The notes beneath the pieces are model-generated. The model was given only the letters and a program-made list of their open reading frames with translations, made no database searches and was not told where the DNA came from. 64,000 bases of DNA from positions 20,805,970 through 20,869,969 of the forward strand of contig JACMZG010001914.1 in NCBI GenBank assembly GCA_018340805.1, in the 5' to 3' direction. The stretch comes from Microvelia longipes. Taxonomy: Eukaryota; Arthropoda; Insecta; Hemiptera; Veliidae. The translations under genes were made by a program, and so were the position numbers. Shown here in pieces: positions 33,280 to 43,129 of the stretch; position 1 is the stretch's first letter; every line of letters begins with the position of its first letter.

Positions 33280-34000
33280 AATAGGAAGGTTGTCAGTCTG
33301 TCTGTGTGTGTGTGTGTGTGTATGAACGTCTGTATGTGTGTTTGTCTGTTATCATTGTGTCCCCTATGTAAAATTTCGAAAATTCATAAAACGCTGAAAA
33401 ATTTGTTGATAAGTTTAAAATATAGTAGTCGTAAATAAGACTAATATATGTGTCAAGTTTCACCTCATTATCAGCATTAGTTTAATTTTTATCGAATGAA
33501 TTGTATACGTCTTTTGGAAAAAAATGTATTGGTTATTCGGAAAAAATGGGTAATAATCCAGTTGAGCTGAAATTTTGTACAAGTGTATAAGTAATAATTA
33601 AGTGCACTAAGTTTTGTTTTAATACGGCAAATATATCAATAGTTTTAGTTAGATCATAAAATTTAAGCAGCATCAAGCGAGGTCAGTGCCTAGATAGGTA
33701 ACCGCTGGGAATAAAACTAATGTAATTACTATCAGAGGACAAGTGAAATTATTCCGAAGACGTGTTGCTATAAAAATATGGTGAATTTTATATTCTAAAA
33801 ACGAGCGAAGCGCGCCCGACGTAGGGAGGGTGAGTTTAGCGAATCCGATAAGGAGAATTTATTCCAAGGTCCCCTATACCTGATTTTTTAGCGAATTTCC
33901 TTGGGAAAAAATTCGCTAATGGGATAGGCGTCATGGCGGAATTCGAACCTCGGACCACGACACGAATCCGTTTTCAGAGGTCCCTAATGACGAAAAAAAA
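33280..34000 (+). repeat. Dispersed element carrying a 5S-rRNA-like segment (copy 2)
   Basis: Starts with GTAGGTAAAATAGGAAGG and a TG-rich part, then CTCATTATCAGCATTAGTTT, TTTTGTTTTAATACGG, the 5S-like segment at 33652-33712, a GCGAAGCGCGCCCGAC box, and CCCTATACCTGATTTTTTA. A minus-strand GGTTCGAATTCC (box B-like) lies at about 33943-33954. The same order of parts is seen in copy 1 at 11.5-11.97 kb. Confidence 0.65.
33652..33712 (+). ncRNA. 5S-rRNA-like relic, the best conserved copy
   Basis: GATCATAAAATTTAAGCAGC, then ATCAAGCGAGGTCAGTGCC, TAGATAGGTAACCGC and TGGGAATA aligns through the middle of 5S rRNA, including the internal promoter (box A, intermediate element, box C). The 5' third and the 3' end of 5S are missing. 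It is not a functional rRNA gene. Confidence 0.7.
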
Positions 34001-34011
34001 ATTTTTTTGAA

Positions 34012-34014
<3 letters not shown>

Positions 34015-34102
<88 letters not shown>

Positions 34103-34125
34103 TATATATATATAATATATATATG
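34015..34125. repeat. (TA)n microsatellite
   Basis: Nearly pure TA repeat with short interruptions. The ORF 34007-34354 is mostly this repeat. Confidence 0.95.
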
Positions 34126-34349
34126 TATTTCTAGACACTTTCTTGTAAACACTCTATCTTTCGAACGGAATAAATATTTTTTAACCCAAACTTGGTACAA
34201 AATCAACCTTGGGAGGACACAAACCCTATTGAAAACCAGGTTTTTGTGGACGTCATTAACCCGGTTTGCTGAGTCAGCGAAATTTTCAAAAAATCGGCAA
34301 AATTCAGGGTTAATATTTTTGGCCGCAAAAAAGGTCAGTATTTATGTTT

Positions 34350-34740
34350 TTTGAGATGCTGAATCGAATGAAACCGGTCCGAAGTCGATACGACCACTAT
34401 AAGTGACCTAAAAATCGAATAAACCATTGTAAATTACCGAAAACCAAAATTTAGGTCGATTAAAAAATAAATTTCGAGTAGGGTGTCGTTTTCTATGTAA
34501 TTTTGGGCGCTGAATCGAATGAAACCGGTCCGAAGTCGATACGACCACTTTAAGTTACCAAAAAGTCGAAAAAACCACAAAAATTGTAGAAAACCAACAT
34601 TACGGTCCTTGAAAAAATTTCGAGTAGGGTGTCGTTTTCAATGTTTTTTGGGCCTCTGAGTTGAATGCCAGTGGTCCGGAGTCAATACGACCACTCAAAC
34701 TCAGGGTACCTGGGTTCGAATCCTGGAAAGGTCGATAATT
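34350..34740 (+). repeat. Tandem repeat of about 148 bp, 2.5 copies, with a tRNA-like end
   Basis: Units start near 34353, 34507 and 34650 with CTGAATCGAATGAAACCGG, then TCCGAAGTCGATACGACCACT, and end with TTTCGAGTAGGGTGTCGTTT. The last unit is followed by ACCTGGGTTCGAATCCTGG, which contains a canonical box B (GGTTCGAATCC, 34713-34723) and a plausible T-arm. A diverged single unit lies at 46562-46680. Confidence 0.7.
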
Positions 34741-34854
34741 TTTTTATCGTTTTTTTTTACTTTATATAAGTTTACAACTAGAAAATAATTCTGGCGCGGT
34801 GGTCCGCATGTCGGGCGAATTTCCTTTGGATGCGAGCACAATAATTCTGGCGCG

Positions 34855-35534
34855 GTGGTCCGCATGTCGGGCGAATTTCCTTTGGATGCGTGTTTCCGTG
34901 CTTTTTACATTATATAAGTTTACAACTACTAAATAAATAATTCCGGCGCGGTGGTCCGCTGTCGGGCGAATTTCATTCAAGAATGCGTGTTTCCGTGCTA
35001 AAACAACCAATTTCTTGCTTATGCAAGAACCATGCCCATTGCGTGGTTCCGGTTCATGCTTTAGAACCTAAGCAGTTACTCAATTGTCAAGCACTGCTCG
35101 TAACTCATTTTGTCTGTATTTTCCAAAGGAAATGCGCTAAAACCTTTAAAAGATAACTGACGAAGCTTAAGATAAGTAACTAAGCTTTAAACTAGTGCAA
35201 ATAATAGTGCGTACTTCTAATTTTAGAGGCATAGTTTTGTACAACCAACTGGATAATTATGCGCATTTCCTTTGGAAATACAGACAAAATGAGTTACGAG
35301 CAGTGCTTGACAATTGAGTAACTGCTTAGGTTCTAAAGCATGAACCGGAACCACGCAATGGGCATGGTTGTTGCATAAGCAAGAAATTGGTTGTTTAGCA
35401 CGGAAACACGCATTCTGAATGAAATTCGCCGACAGCGACCCCGCGCCGGAAATTTATTTAGTAGTTGTAAACTTATATAATGTAAAAAGCACGGAAACAC
35501 GCATCAAAGGAAATTCGCCGACATGCGGAACCAC
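34855..35534. mobile_element. Fold-back element with inverted arms of about 280 bp
   Basis: Left arm 34855-35137 and right arm 35261-35534 are reverse complements with few differences, around a 123 bp spacer. Just outside and within the left arm there are three direct copies of GGCGCGGTGGTCCGCATGTC plus GGGCGAATTTCCTTTGGATG (34791, 34850 and 34944 regions), i.e. subterminal tandem repeats as in Foldback-type DNA elements. The spacer has no coding sequence. Confidence 0.8.
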
Positions 35535-35559
35535 TATACCTGATTTTTTAAAGATAAAC

Positions 35560-35735
35560 TATAATCAGTAATTATTAAAGCTTTTATGAAGGAATAAAAA
35601 AAACTAATTTTGCCAAGATATTATATTTATTATTTTGGACCTATTCCTCCTTAAAAGCTTTAATAATTTAAAATAGAGGTCCCTAAAAAGTTTTTTTTGT
35701 CTTATAATCGGTAACTTATTATGACAATTAGACAA
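35560..35735. repeat. Small inverted repeat next to the fold-back element
   Basis: TAATTATTAAAGCTTTTATG (from about 35568) is mirrored by CCTTAAAAGCTTTAATAATT (35649 onward), and the match continues outward more weakly (ATAATCAGTAA against TTATAATCGGTAA). About 40-45 bp arms; may be a MITE. Confidence 0.5.
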
Positions 35736-38100
35736 TAATTATAATTAAGTCCACATAATATATGATGATAAACGTGGAAAAGGCTTAAAATCTTCTAAAC
35801 TACAAAATTGTAACATATATGCAACATAAACTCAAGTCCCCAGCACAGTAAGCTTTTTTTACACTAGCAAATAATTAAATTCGTGAGTTTTTTTTTACTT
35901 TTTTCGTTATTTTTAATCCGGAAATGGAGAAATACGAGGCAATTAATATATTTGTACACTTTTTCAGTTATTTGAAAAAAGGGCTTTTCTAAAACCATCG
36001 TAAGCTTTCATTATTTTTGTGTTAGGTTAAAAAAAGTAACGAGAAAAAATGCTGAAAAGTTGGGGGTATTGTATTAAATAACATTATTCTAAAACTTGAA
36101 AATATTGCGTTTGTACGATTTACTAGCTGGTACTATTATCTAGTTATAGCGATTCCTCCTCAGAAATAAAATTTTGAAAGGATTAATTCGTATATTTATA
36201 GCATTTAAAGAAACCTTAGAAAATAGAATTCATGAACATTGTCAAGAATAGAGAGTAAGGAAACCTGTATAATGTATATGTGTATTAATCTCAATGAACT
36301 TTTTTTATTTTTTTGTCGTCATCTTGCTCATTTTTTTCTTTTGCACAAGGAGCTTATGTCGGGCAAAGAACCCTGTAAATATTGAGATCTGAAAGCCACA
36401 AGATGGATTATAAGCCAAGCATGAACTCTCTTATTTCATCACTTTCTCATGATGCGAGTTATAAACGGCACCGATACACATTCACTTACTTAATCTAAGA
36501 CACACAAGATAAAAATCCAAATCAGCATGATGGAATCCTCTTAGATCTTTTTAAAAACACGAAAGACTAGTTCAGGGTAAATCAAGGTTTAAGAATTTGA
36601 AGTCGAACCCAGAAATTATTCCCAACGTATTTATAGAAGTAAGTATTGTCTAGTTAGGAAAAAAAAAATAATCCGAATAATTAATTACCTCTCAAAATTT
36701 GTTTTTTTAAACAAATAATCATTTATCAACATTAGGAAAGGGGGTTCTTACTTCTTAATATGTTTTTAGGAGTATGTTATTAAATGGGGCTTGAAGTGCT
36801 ATAAAACGAGGGAGTGTGCGAGTGGGTAAATGTTTGTTTTATGTCACGTGACAGTACAATGGAGATAATGCTAGATTGATGGTACTTTATATGACGTCAC
36901 AAGTACTTTTTACAATGACCTCATGAGAGGGATTTTCCTTTGTGTTGATGGGTTGAAATGGGAATAGGAATTTCCTTTATTGGGTTTTCTAAAGGGACCC
37001 TTGCGTTACTTTTTCCTTCTGAACATTGACATTTCTAGTTGGAAATGGTATGGTAATGTCAGGTTACATTAAAAGCAAGGTTGCAGTGGATTGAAAAGGT
37101 TATTTTTAAATTCAATTAAGGATAACTTATAACCTTTCTGTTTAGAATGAGTATTTTGGAGAAAGATATATATTACTAGAGGGGCTATTAGTTGAATTTT
37201 GAAAAAAAGTCACCTGACCACCTTCGAATAGCAATATAATAAAATAATCAGAACATAAATTCAGTAACTTATGAAGTAGAAAATTTTAAATACAAAACAA
37301 AACACCAAGATGTGAAAACAATTGCTTTATTATAACCTTATCCCATTCTTAGAGGAGGTCCCTGAGAGCCCTAAAATGATGTTTTAGATCTCTTGATCTA
37401 TTGAGATAAGCTATGACCCATCTAGTAAAATATCTCTATGATTTGGGAACTCTAGTTATAAATAATAATAATCTTAAGTGCTTCTTGACAAAGTAAACAT
37501 GGACCATAATGCTTAGTAAGCTATTATTTAAAATAATAGAAATTTACTTTATTATCGTTGATACATGTAATAATGCCTTAGATTAAAGCTTTAGTAGTGC
37601 GTACTAACGAGCAAGATGAGAAAGTAATGATTATTAATTATTTTAAAAAAACAAGACAAGAAAAGAGAGACAACCAAAAAGAGTAAAACAAAATCTTAAA
37701 AAAATAAACTAGTAAAGAATAATGTAATATATATTTATTCTTTACTTTCCTAATTGATGTTTTCTTTACTTTAAAAGTTAAATTATTAGCTTAAAACTTT
37801 ACATTTTCATATAGATCTAGGCTTAAGTACAAAGCTAAGTTTTTTCAAACAAAATTTTGCCTTTCTTTGAGAAGGTTTTTCAGTGTTTTGGAATTTCGAA
37901 AGTGAAAAGGATCCATATGGTAGATACAGTATGCTAGAATATGGAAGAGTTTTAAATTAGTTAGTTGATTTCTGTATGTTAATGGAGATAAAATGCTATG
38001 GAAATTTGAGTAAAAGTTGATAGAGAGGATGTCCAGTTTTTGTCAGTTATTATCTTTGTGGTATCGTCCTAACTGTGACCAAGGGAACCCTTGAGAGTAG
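35736..38100. other. Gene-free stretch with one dispersed repeat
   Basis: 37165-37545 is a diverged copy of the fold-back repeat at 5.06-5.56 kb (TTAGTTGAATTTTGAAAAA; TAGAGGAGGTCCCTGAGAGC; CATCTAGTAAAATATCTCTA). 36844-36899 has CACGTG and TGACGTCA within 56 bp, but no gene start follows. Otherwise nothing recognised. Confidence 0.5.
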
Positions 38101-38104
38101 AAGT

Positions 38105-38345
38105 TTTGGTCCAGCGATCACAGGCTATACAAACCCTTTAGTTACAACATCTGTGTTTTAGGTTTTCCCAGTGAATATTATCATTATAGCTTACCCTATA
38201 GAATAGGATTTTGACTTTGGTCAATGATTCAACATAGGTAACGAAAACAATTGGTAGCAATGGATACCCTTGTGGCAAACCCTTCCAAATATTGAGCTTA
38301 ATATTTGCTTTGTTATCAAATAGATTCGCCTCTCTTTTCAAACTT
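38105..38345 (-). pseudogene. LINE reverse transcriptase fragment
   Basis: The minus-strand frame has IWKGLPQGYPLLPIVFVTYV, a clear match to the RT motif G-L-P-Q-G-S-P-L-S-P-x-L-F. It is followed about 20 residues later by RVSYNDNIH, in place of the catalytic Y-A-D-D-I. A short, inactive piece. Confidence 0.65.
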
Positions 38346-38349
38346 CCAA

Positions 38350-40320
38350 TATTATACCATCATTATACATTAAACCCGCCATAACAAACAACTTATTAAA
38401 ACACTTCAACTCTAACATTTCTCTGAATTGCACGTTTGGTAAACAGTTTTAAAATGAAAACATAGTAACGTATGCAAGAGATCATTGACACTACTTGATC
38501 ATTAGTACATGTTAATCGTGTGGACATAACAATATATTATATACTAAAAACGATATTTCCAAATCCGAGCCGGCTTATTTATAATCTATACATATCAAGG
38601 AAAAAGTTGGTTTTAAAAAAATATATTGATTTGAATTAATATTAAGAGGCATAACATAAAGGTTTATAAATATTTTATTTAATGCATCATGTATTAATAT
38701 TGATTTAATATTTCAGTTTTAAACTCTATGTTTTAGACAGAATAAATTTTGTTTATAGAATTTCATACAAATACAGATGAGACGACAGATTTTAAATAAA
38801 AGCATTATTACATAATACAGTTATAATTCAGCTAAACTTTGAACAATGAAACGCAAAAGTACAAGCAGATCAGATTTAATATGTATTTATTAGTAAAAAA
38901 AGAGTGGCTACATGTTTTCTGTCCCCGTATTAGTAGTTTGTAAGCAGCATAATGCCGCGATATTAGCGTATTTTTAAATGTATTAGTCGAATACATTTAC
39001 AATTATTGTTATATTCTTATGTAAAAGGAACACTATAATAATAATTAATTTACGTAAAGTTTTGGAGGTAAAATCTAGTATGCACCTTGGGAGTAAAGCG
39101 TCATTATCCCCTCGAATTAATTACCTCCCTTGGTTTCGCCTCGAAAGTAAAATGCAATGATTCTTCTGGCTTTTGCCTTAGGAACAAACTTAGAGGGATA
39201 ATAATTAAGGCTATTGGGGGAATAATAGCATTGTTTACACCGCTTTGTTGTATATTTAACCATTTATTCATACAATTATTTGTCTAACAATGCCTCAATC
39301 TATATGAATTGATTAAAATTGTATTTCCTATGCGCTATTTAAATAGCTCTTTTTCAATATAACTTTTCCCTATAAAAACAATTTTGAAATCATAAAAAAC
39401 CTTTCTTCACAGAAGCAATAAACTTCAAATCTGGGACGTAAGAAAAACTAAGTACAGACAAGAATATAAAAATAAGCAAGAAACCCTAGCACTAAAAATA
39501 GCAAAAAGAGCAATAAAGTATAACTTGCAGAATTAAAAGGCAATACCGTCACAATACCGTAGAGCTATAAGTGGTGTTCTGGCTTTTTTATTAACTATCT
39601 TAATAGAAAAAGGTTTATTTGGCTTATATGAAAACTTTTATAGGTATTTTGTACCTTTTCTCGGCTATTTTATAGTGCTAAAATGCTATAAAGATTTACT
39701 TTTAAAAGGTATAAAAAATAAAAAAGGGGTTTAATGTGAAGAAACTGATATAAAGTAAAAATAAAATATATTCGATCAAACGTTTCGAACCATGTTTTGA
39801 AATAAAAAATATTTTATAGCAATTAAAAATATTAAAAAGATAGAAGAAATCAAAAATATACTATGATATATATTTCGATTATATATATCATAAGTCTTGT
39901 GTCATATTTTATTGAAGCATTTTAAACTAATATAAACATGAAACATGTCCATCTGAGTGTGCATCAAGCACTAAGAGTCCATACTAAATAGCTCCTCTAG
40001 CTCTTGAAATATTTCGCTCTTTCAACTTTAATATCTGCATTAAAGTTAAAATAATCAAAGATGTATACTCGTACTATGTTCTGAAATACTAAAAGGGTTC
40101 GTATCTAAAGTATTTTTGATTTCAAAAACAATACATTTATTATTTAATAGAATGGATACATAGTTTGCTTTTGACTACTTAAATAAAGTTTTAAATATTT
40201 ATAACCTATAAACTTTATAACCGCAATGAAACCTCTTTTGTTATAATTGTGTATTTCAAAGATTTTATCGTTATAAAAGTTTATAAAATACATTAAATGT
40301 ATTTTTCAAGTATGATGTTT
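38350..40320. other. Gene-free AT-rich stretch with one repeat
   Basis: 39060-39215 (ATGCACCTTGGGAGTAAA ... CCTTGGTTTCGCCTCG) is related, in inverted orientation, to 58595-58765. The frame at 39087-39287 runs through this repeat and is not a gene. Nothing else recognised. Confidence 0.5.
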
Positions 40321-40324
40321 ATAT

Positions 40325-40470
40325 TTTGAGTGTATCATGCAGTTATAATTTAACACATGGCTAAAATCGGTTGACAGCGTGGGAAAAGAGTGTTGAGGAG
40401 CCAATGAGGTTGGTTCGATATGAATGGTGGGTGTGGTTTAACAAAAATAATTTTATATGCAGTACAAGGA
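40325..40470 (+). promoter_or_regulatory. Promoter-like module, copy 1
   Basis: ACACATGG, then GGTTGACAGCGTGGGAAAAG, GAGCCAATGAGGTTGG, GGTGGGTGTGGTTT and TTTTATATGC in this order. The same order with the same spacing is found at 57045-57150. CCAAT and a TATA-like box suggest a promoter, but I see no gene directly downstream; it may equally be a dispersed repeat. Confidence 0.4.
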
Positions 40471-40474
40471 GAAC

Positions 40475-41520
40475 TGACCTGTTCCTGTGTAGAAACAGTG
40501 AACTAAAAAACAGGCCCATCTGAAATATGGGTGGGGGCAGGGGATACAGTATTCTAATTTATCCGGAATAAGATTAGTTCCGAAAGAGTAGTAAGTGGTT
40601 CCCTGTGGGTCGTGTGCAAAACATGAAGAGAGCATTTTAAAAGCTGATACAATTTTCTATAAAACGAGTGTTTTTTTATTAAAATCGGACAACTACAACT
40701 TAAGTTATGCCATTGTTAAATAGCCAAAAAATGCTCAAAAAGCCAATATTTTTTAAAAGAAATTCACTGACTGGATAAATTAACCATTTTATTGGTGTTT
40801 TTGAAAGAGCATGACCTACAGGGAAACACTTATATTCCAAGAAAACTGAAATTAGAGCGATTTTCTAAAAATTTGACAATGGGCAATCATATCAAGGGCT
40901 CCTCTCTGGACTATGCTTATCCTTCATAATCGAAGATATATTTTCAGAAAATTTTGGTTTCAAGTAGTTCAAAATGAGTCAAATTTTTTCAGGACCGGCC
41001 ACTAGACTATGCTCCATTATTCCACAATCTCCATATCGATGACTCGATATAACATCCTTCCGTCTACTTCACGTCTATTTCCTCGTTACGTCTGATTCAT
41101 AAAAGCGTCAATAGAGCCTGGAATTACTTTGCTCCTTATACTTAATTCTGAAGAACAAGTTAAAGAAGCCCGTTCAGACAAAAGCCCCAGTTAGTTTCTG
41201 CTCTTCGTGAAATTATTTTAAAATATTTTTGAAATTATATTTTCAACATGGCATATTTATTACAAAACATTTTTACGCAGTAATCTAATTTAAATTTGTT
41301 TCGTCTCTTAAGCTATTTTAAAATAATTCGAGTTTAAAATTTTCACAGGTAATAACGGCGGAAAAGGATTTTGTGATAAAACTGTTTTTCATTACATTTC
41401 GTTTTGTAAATTTTATACTTTTAGTCTGCAGAAAAAGGACCCAGTGTTTTTCCATCTTCCTTTTTACTGAGCTTAAAAATGTTAAAAATTAAATAGTTTA
41501 GGGTTTCGGTATTTGGGTTA
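40475..41520. other. Stretch without a recognised gene
   Basis: The minus-strand frame 40453-40635 (CFAHDPQGTTYYSFG...) matches nothing I know. 41.08-41.17 kb is part of a dispersed repeat also at 26.5 kb. Confidence 0.4.
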
Positions 41521-41549
41521 AAGTTACGGTTTCATTTTTAACTAAAGAG

Positions 41550-41630
41550 AGGATGTGGTAGGCTAAGTGGTAGAACATTTTTGTTTAGGAATCTAGCGGT
41601 TGAGAGTTCAAATCTAGCTCCTTTCCCGCA
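41550..41630 (+). tRNA. tRNA-like relic (SINE head or pseudo-tRNA)
   Basis: TAGGCTAAGTGG (41559-41570 region) fits box A, and GAGTTCAAATC (about 41604) fits box B at about the right spacing. Acceptor and T-stems pair poorly, so it is not a working tRNA. A similar box A context, GAGGTGGTAGGTTAACTGG, is found at 22.16 kb. Confidence 0.4.
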
Positions 41631-41734
41631 CCTTATCTGACAGTATTAAATTCATGGCCTGCTAACCTAGATTTTTCTTAATTAGGGTAAACAAATAGGG
41701 TACAGAGCACCTAGGTACCTTTCTTCAAAACTTT

Positions 41735-42105
41735 GGATTCACTACGCTAACCTAAGAATGTCTTGGCTATCCGTAGTATAAATTAGTATTACATCGGCCT
41801 CGCTGCACTCGACGTCAGAATGAAGAGGTTATCCGAAGTCTAGGGTGCTATAACTTCGGAATTGCATAAAAAATTGTGATGTAACTTTGTCTACTTTTGA
41901 AAATATCAGCGAATCTAGAGATTAGGTTAACTTTCCATCCTGAGATCAACCATTATGAGACCAAAGTTTTACGACCTAGACTAGACGTGGAGCTAAATTT
42001 CCATTCTAAGGTTGGCTAAGCTAAGTAATGCGACCTCAAGATCGTATTACTGTAGAAACCTTCAGGTCATGGCATTCTGAGGTGAAACTAAGCGAGTCCA
42101 AAGTT
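41735..42105. repeat. Degenerate tandem repeat related to 13.96-14.40 kb
   Basis: Units with GGATTCACTACGCTAACC, GGCCTCGCTGCACTCGACG and GTTATCCGAAGTCTAGGG, first direct and then (after about 41.93 kb) with inverted elements such as GAGGTGAAACTAAGCGAGTC. Confidence 0.6.
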
Positions 42106-42189
42106 GCGAGAAACAGAAACCGATTTACCCGAGCTACCCTTTTCCGACTACATAGTTAAATTAAATCATATTAGTAATAATTAGTTCGT

Positions 42190-42430
42190 TTTCGATAAAT
42201 ATTGTCTCTCAGGCACCACAATTGGATCTTAATTCTGATTTTTGTGCCTAGTTTTAAGTCTCTAGTATGAACAAAGTGGGAGTTATACGCGCTACAGACA
42301 CACAGACAGATATACATAATGAATAAAACCACTCAGAATGTATTGAAAACACCTATAACAAATAATTCTGTTGTAATCTTGGTATCGGTATTAGTGTGAA
42401 CACATTACTTTCCCTATATACTTACAGTAA
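42190..42430 (+). repeat. Dispersed repeat family 'R', copy 3
   Basis: CAGGCACCACAATTGGATC start, ACACACAGACAGATATAC, AAAACCACTCAGAATGTATT, AATTCTGTTGTAATCTTGG, ACACATTACTTTCCCTATA: the same order as the copies at 14.94 and 59.16 kb. Confidence 0.7.
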
Positions 42431-42881
42431 TATGTAAGGAAGAGTAATCATTCATTTTTGAAAAATATACATAAATTCGAACATTTTCTTTTAGCGTGGA
42501 AAGCTAGGTCATAGCTCTTGATAAGCTAGTTAGCTTGCAACGCCAAGACAAAGCTTTATGGTGGCGCAAGTATTTCCCCGAAAAAAAAATGAATTTACTT
42601 AATATCCATCATATTGAATGGCTACACGAAGAAATTAGATATATATAAGAAATTACAGGAAATTTATTAATTTTTTATCGATTCAAAAGTTTGATTGGGG
42701 CTATCTCCGCGGCCCACCTAGTAATGCAAGCTTTTTCATTATTTTTTTTGTAACCTACGTATATTTTCTACTTTAATCATCAAATATAGTCACTGTTAGT
42801 TCATCCCCTAATTTCCTCTCTATTCCTCCAAACCTTTTTTTGTTTTTAAAACAACACAAATATGTTATGATTTTTTTGCAG

Positions 42882-42953
42882 AGGTTAAGAAAACATTTGC
42901 AAATCCAGCAGACTGGATTTGTATTTTACATGAATCAGAAAATAAAGAAAATT
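42882..42953 (+). CDS. Candidate internal exon, c-type-lysozyme-like
   Basis: ATTTTTTTGCAG is followed by 72 nt with one open frame (phase 1 in, phase 1 out) and then T|GTGAGT. It encodes EVKKTFANPADWICILHESE plus NKEN (first residue completed by the missing upstream exon). The core D-W-I-C-I-L-H-E-S fits the c-type lysozyme consensus N/D-W-V-C-L-x-x-x-E-S, in which the Glu is catalytic. I could not find the neighbouring exons (signal peptide, or the D-Y-G-x-F-Q-I-N exon) within the window; introns may be long, or the exon may be a relic or a chance hit. Confidence 0.33.
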
Positions 42954-42999
42954 GTGAGTTAAGAGATAACATTTATATTTTTAATTAGATATATTTATT

Positions 43000-43088
43000 T
43001 ACTTATTACAAAATAATGCGTTTTTAGTTCAAAATGTTTAACATTATTATTATTATACCATTATCATAAGTAATTGTGATAAAACTAA

Positions 43089-43129
<41 letters not shown>

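Noticed and set aside
36340..36520. GAYVGQRTL-like frame resembling a GIY-YIG start
   Set aside because: A stop follows immediately and no further nuclease motifs can be found in any frame.
36843..36900. E-box CACGTG and CRE TGACGTCA close together
   Set aside because: No gene start or core promoter downstream; such sites occur by chance.
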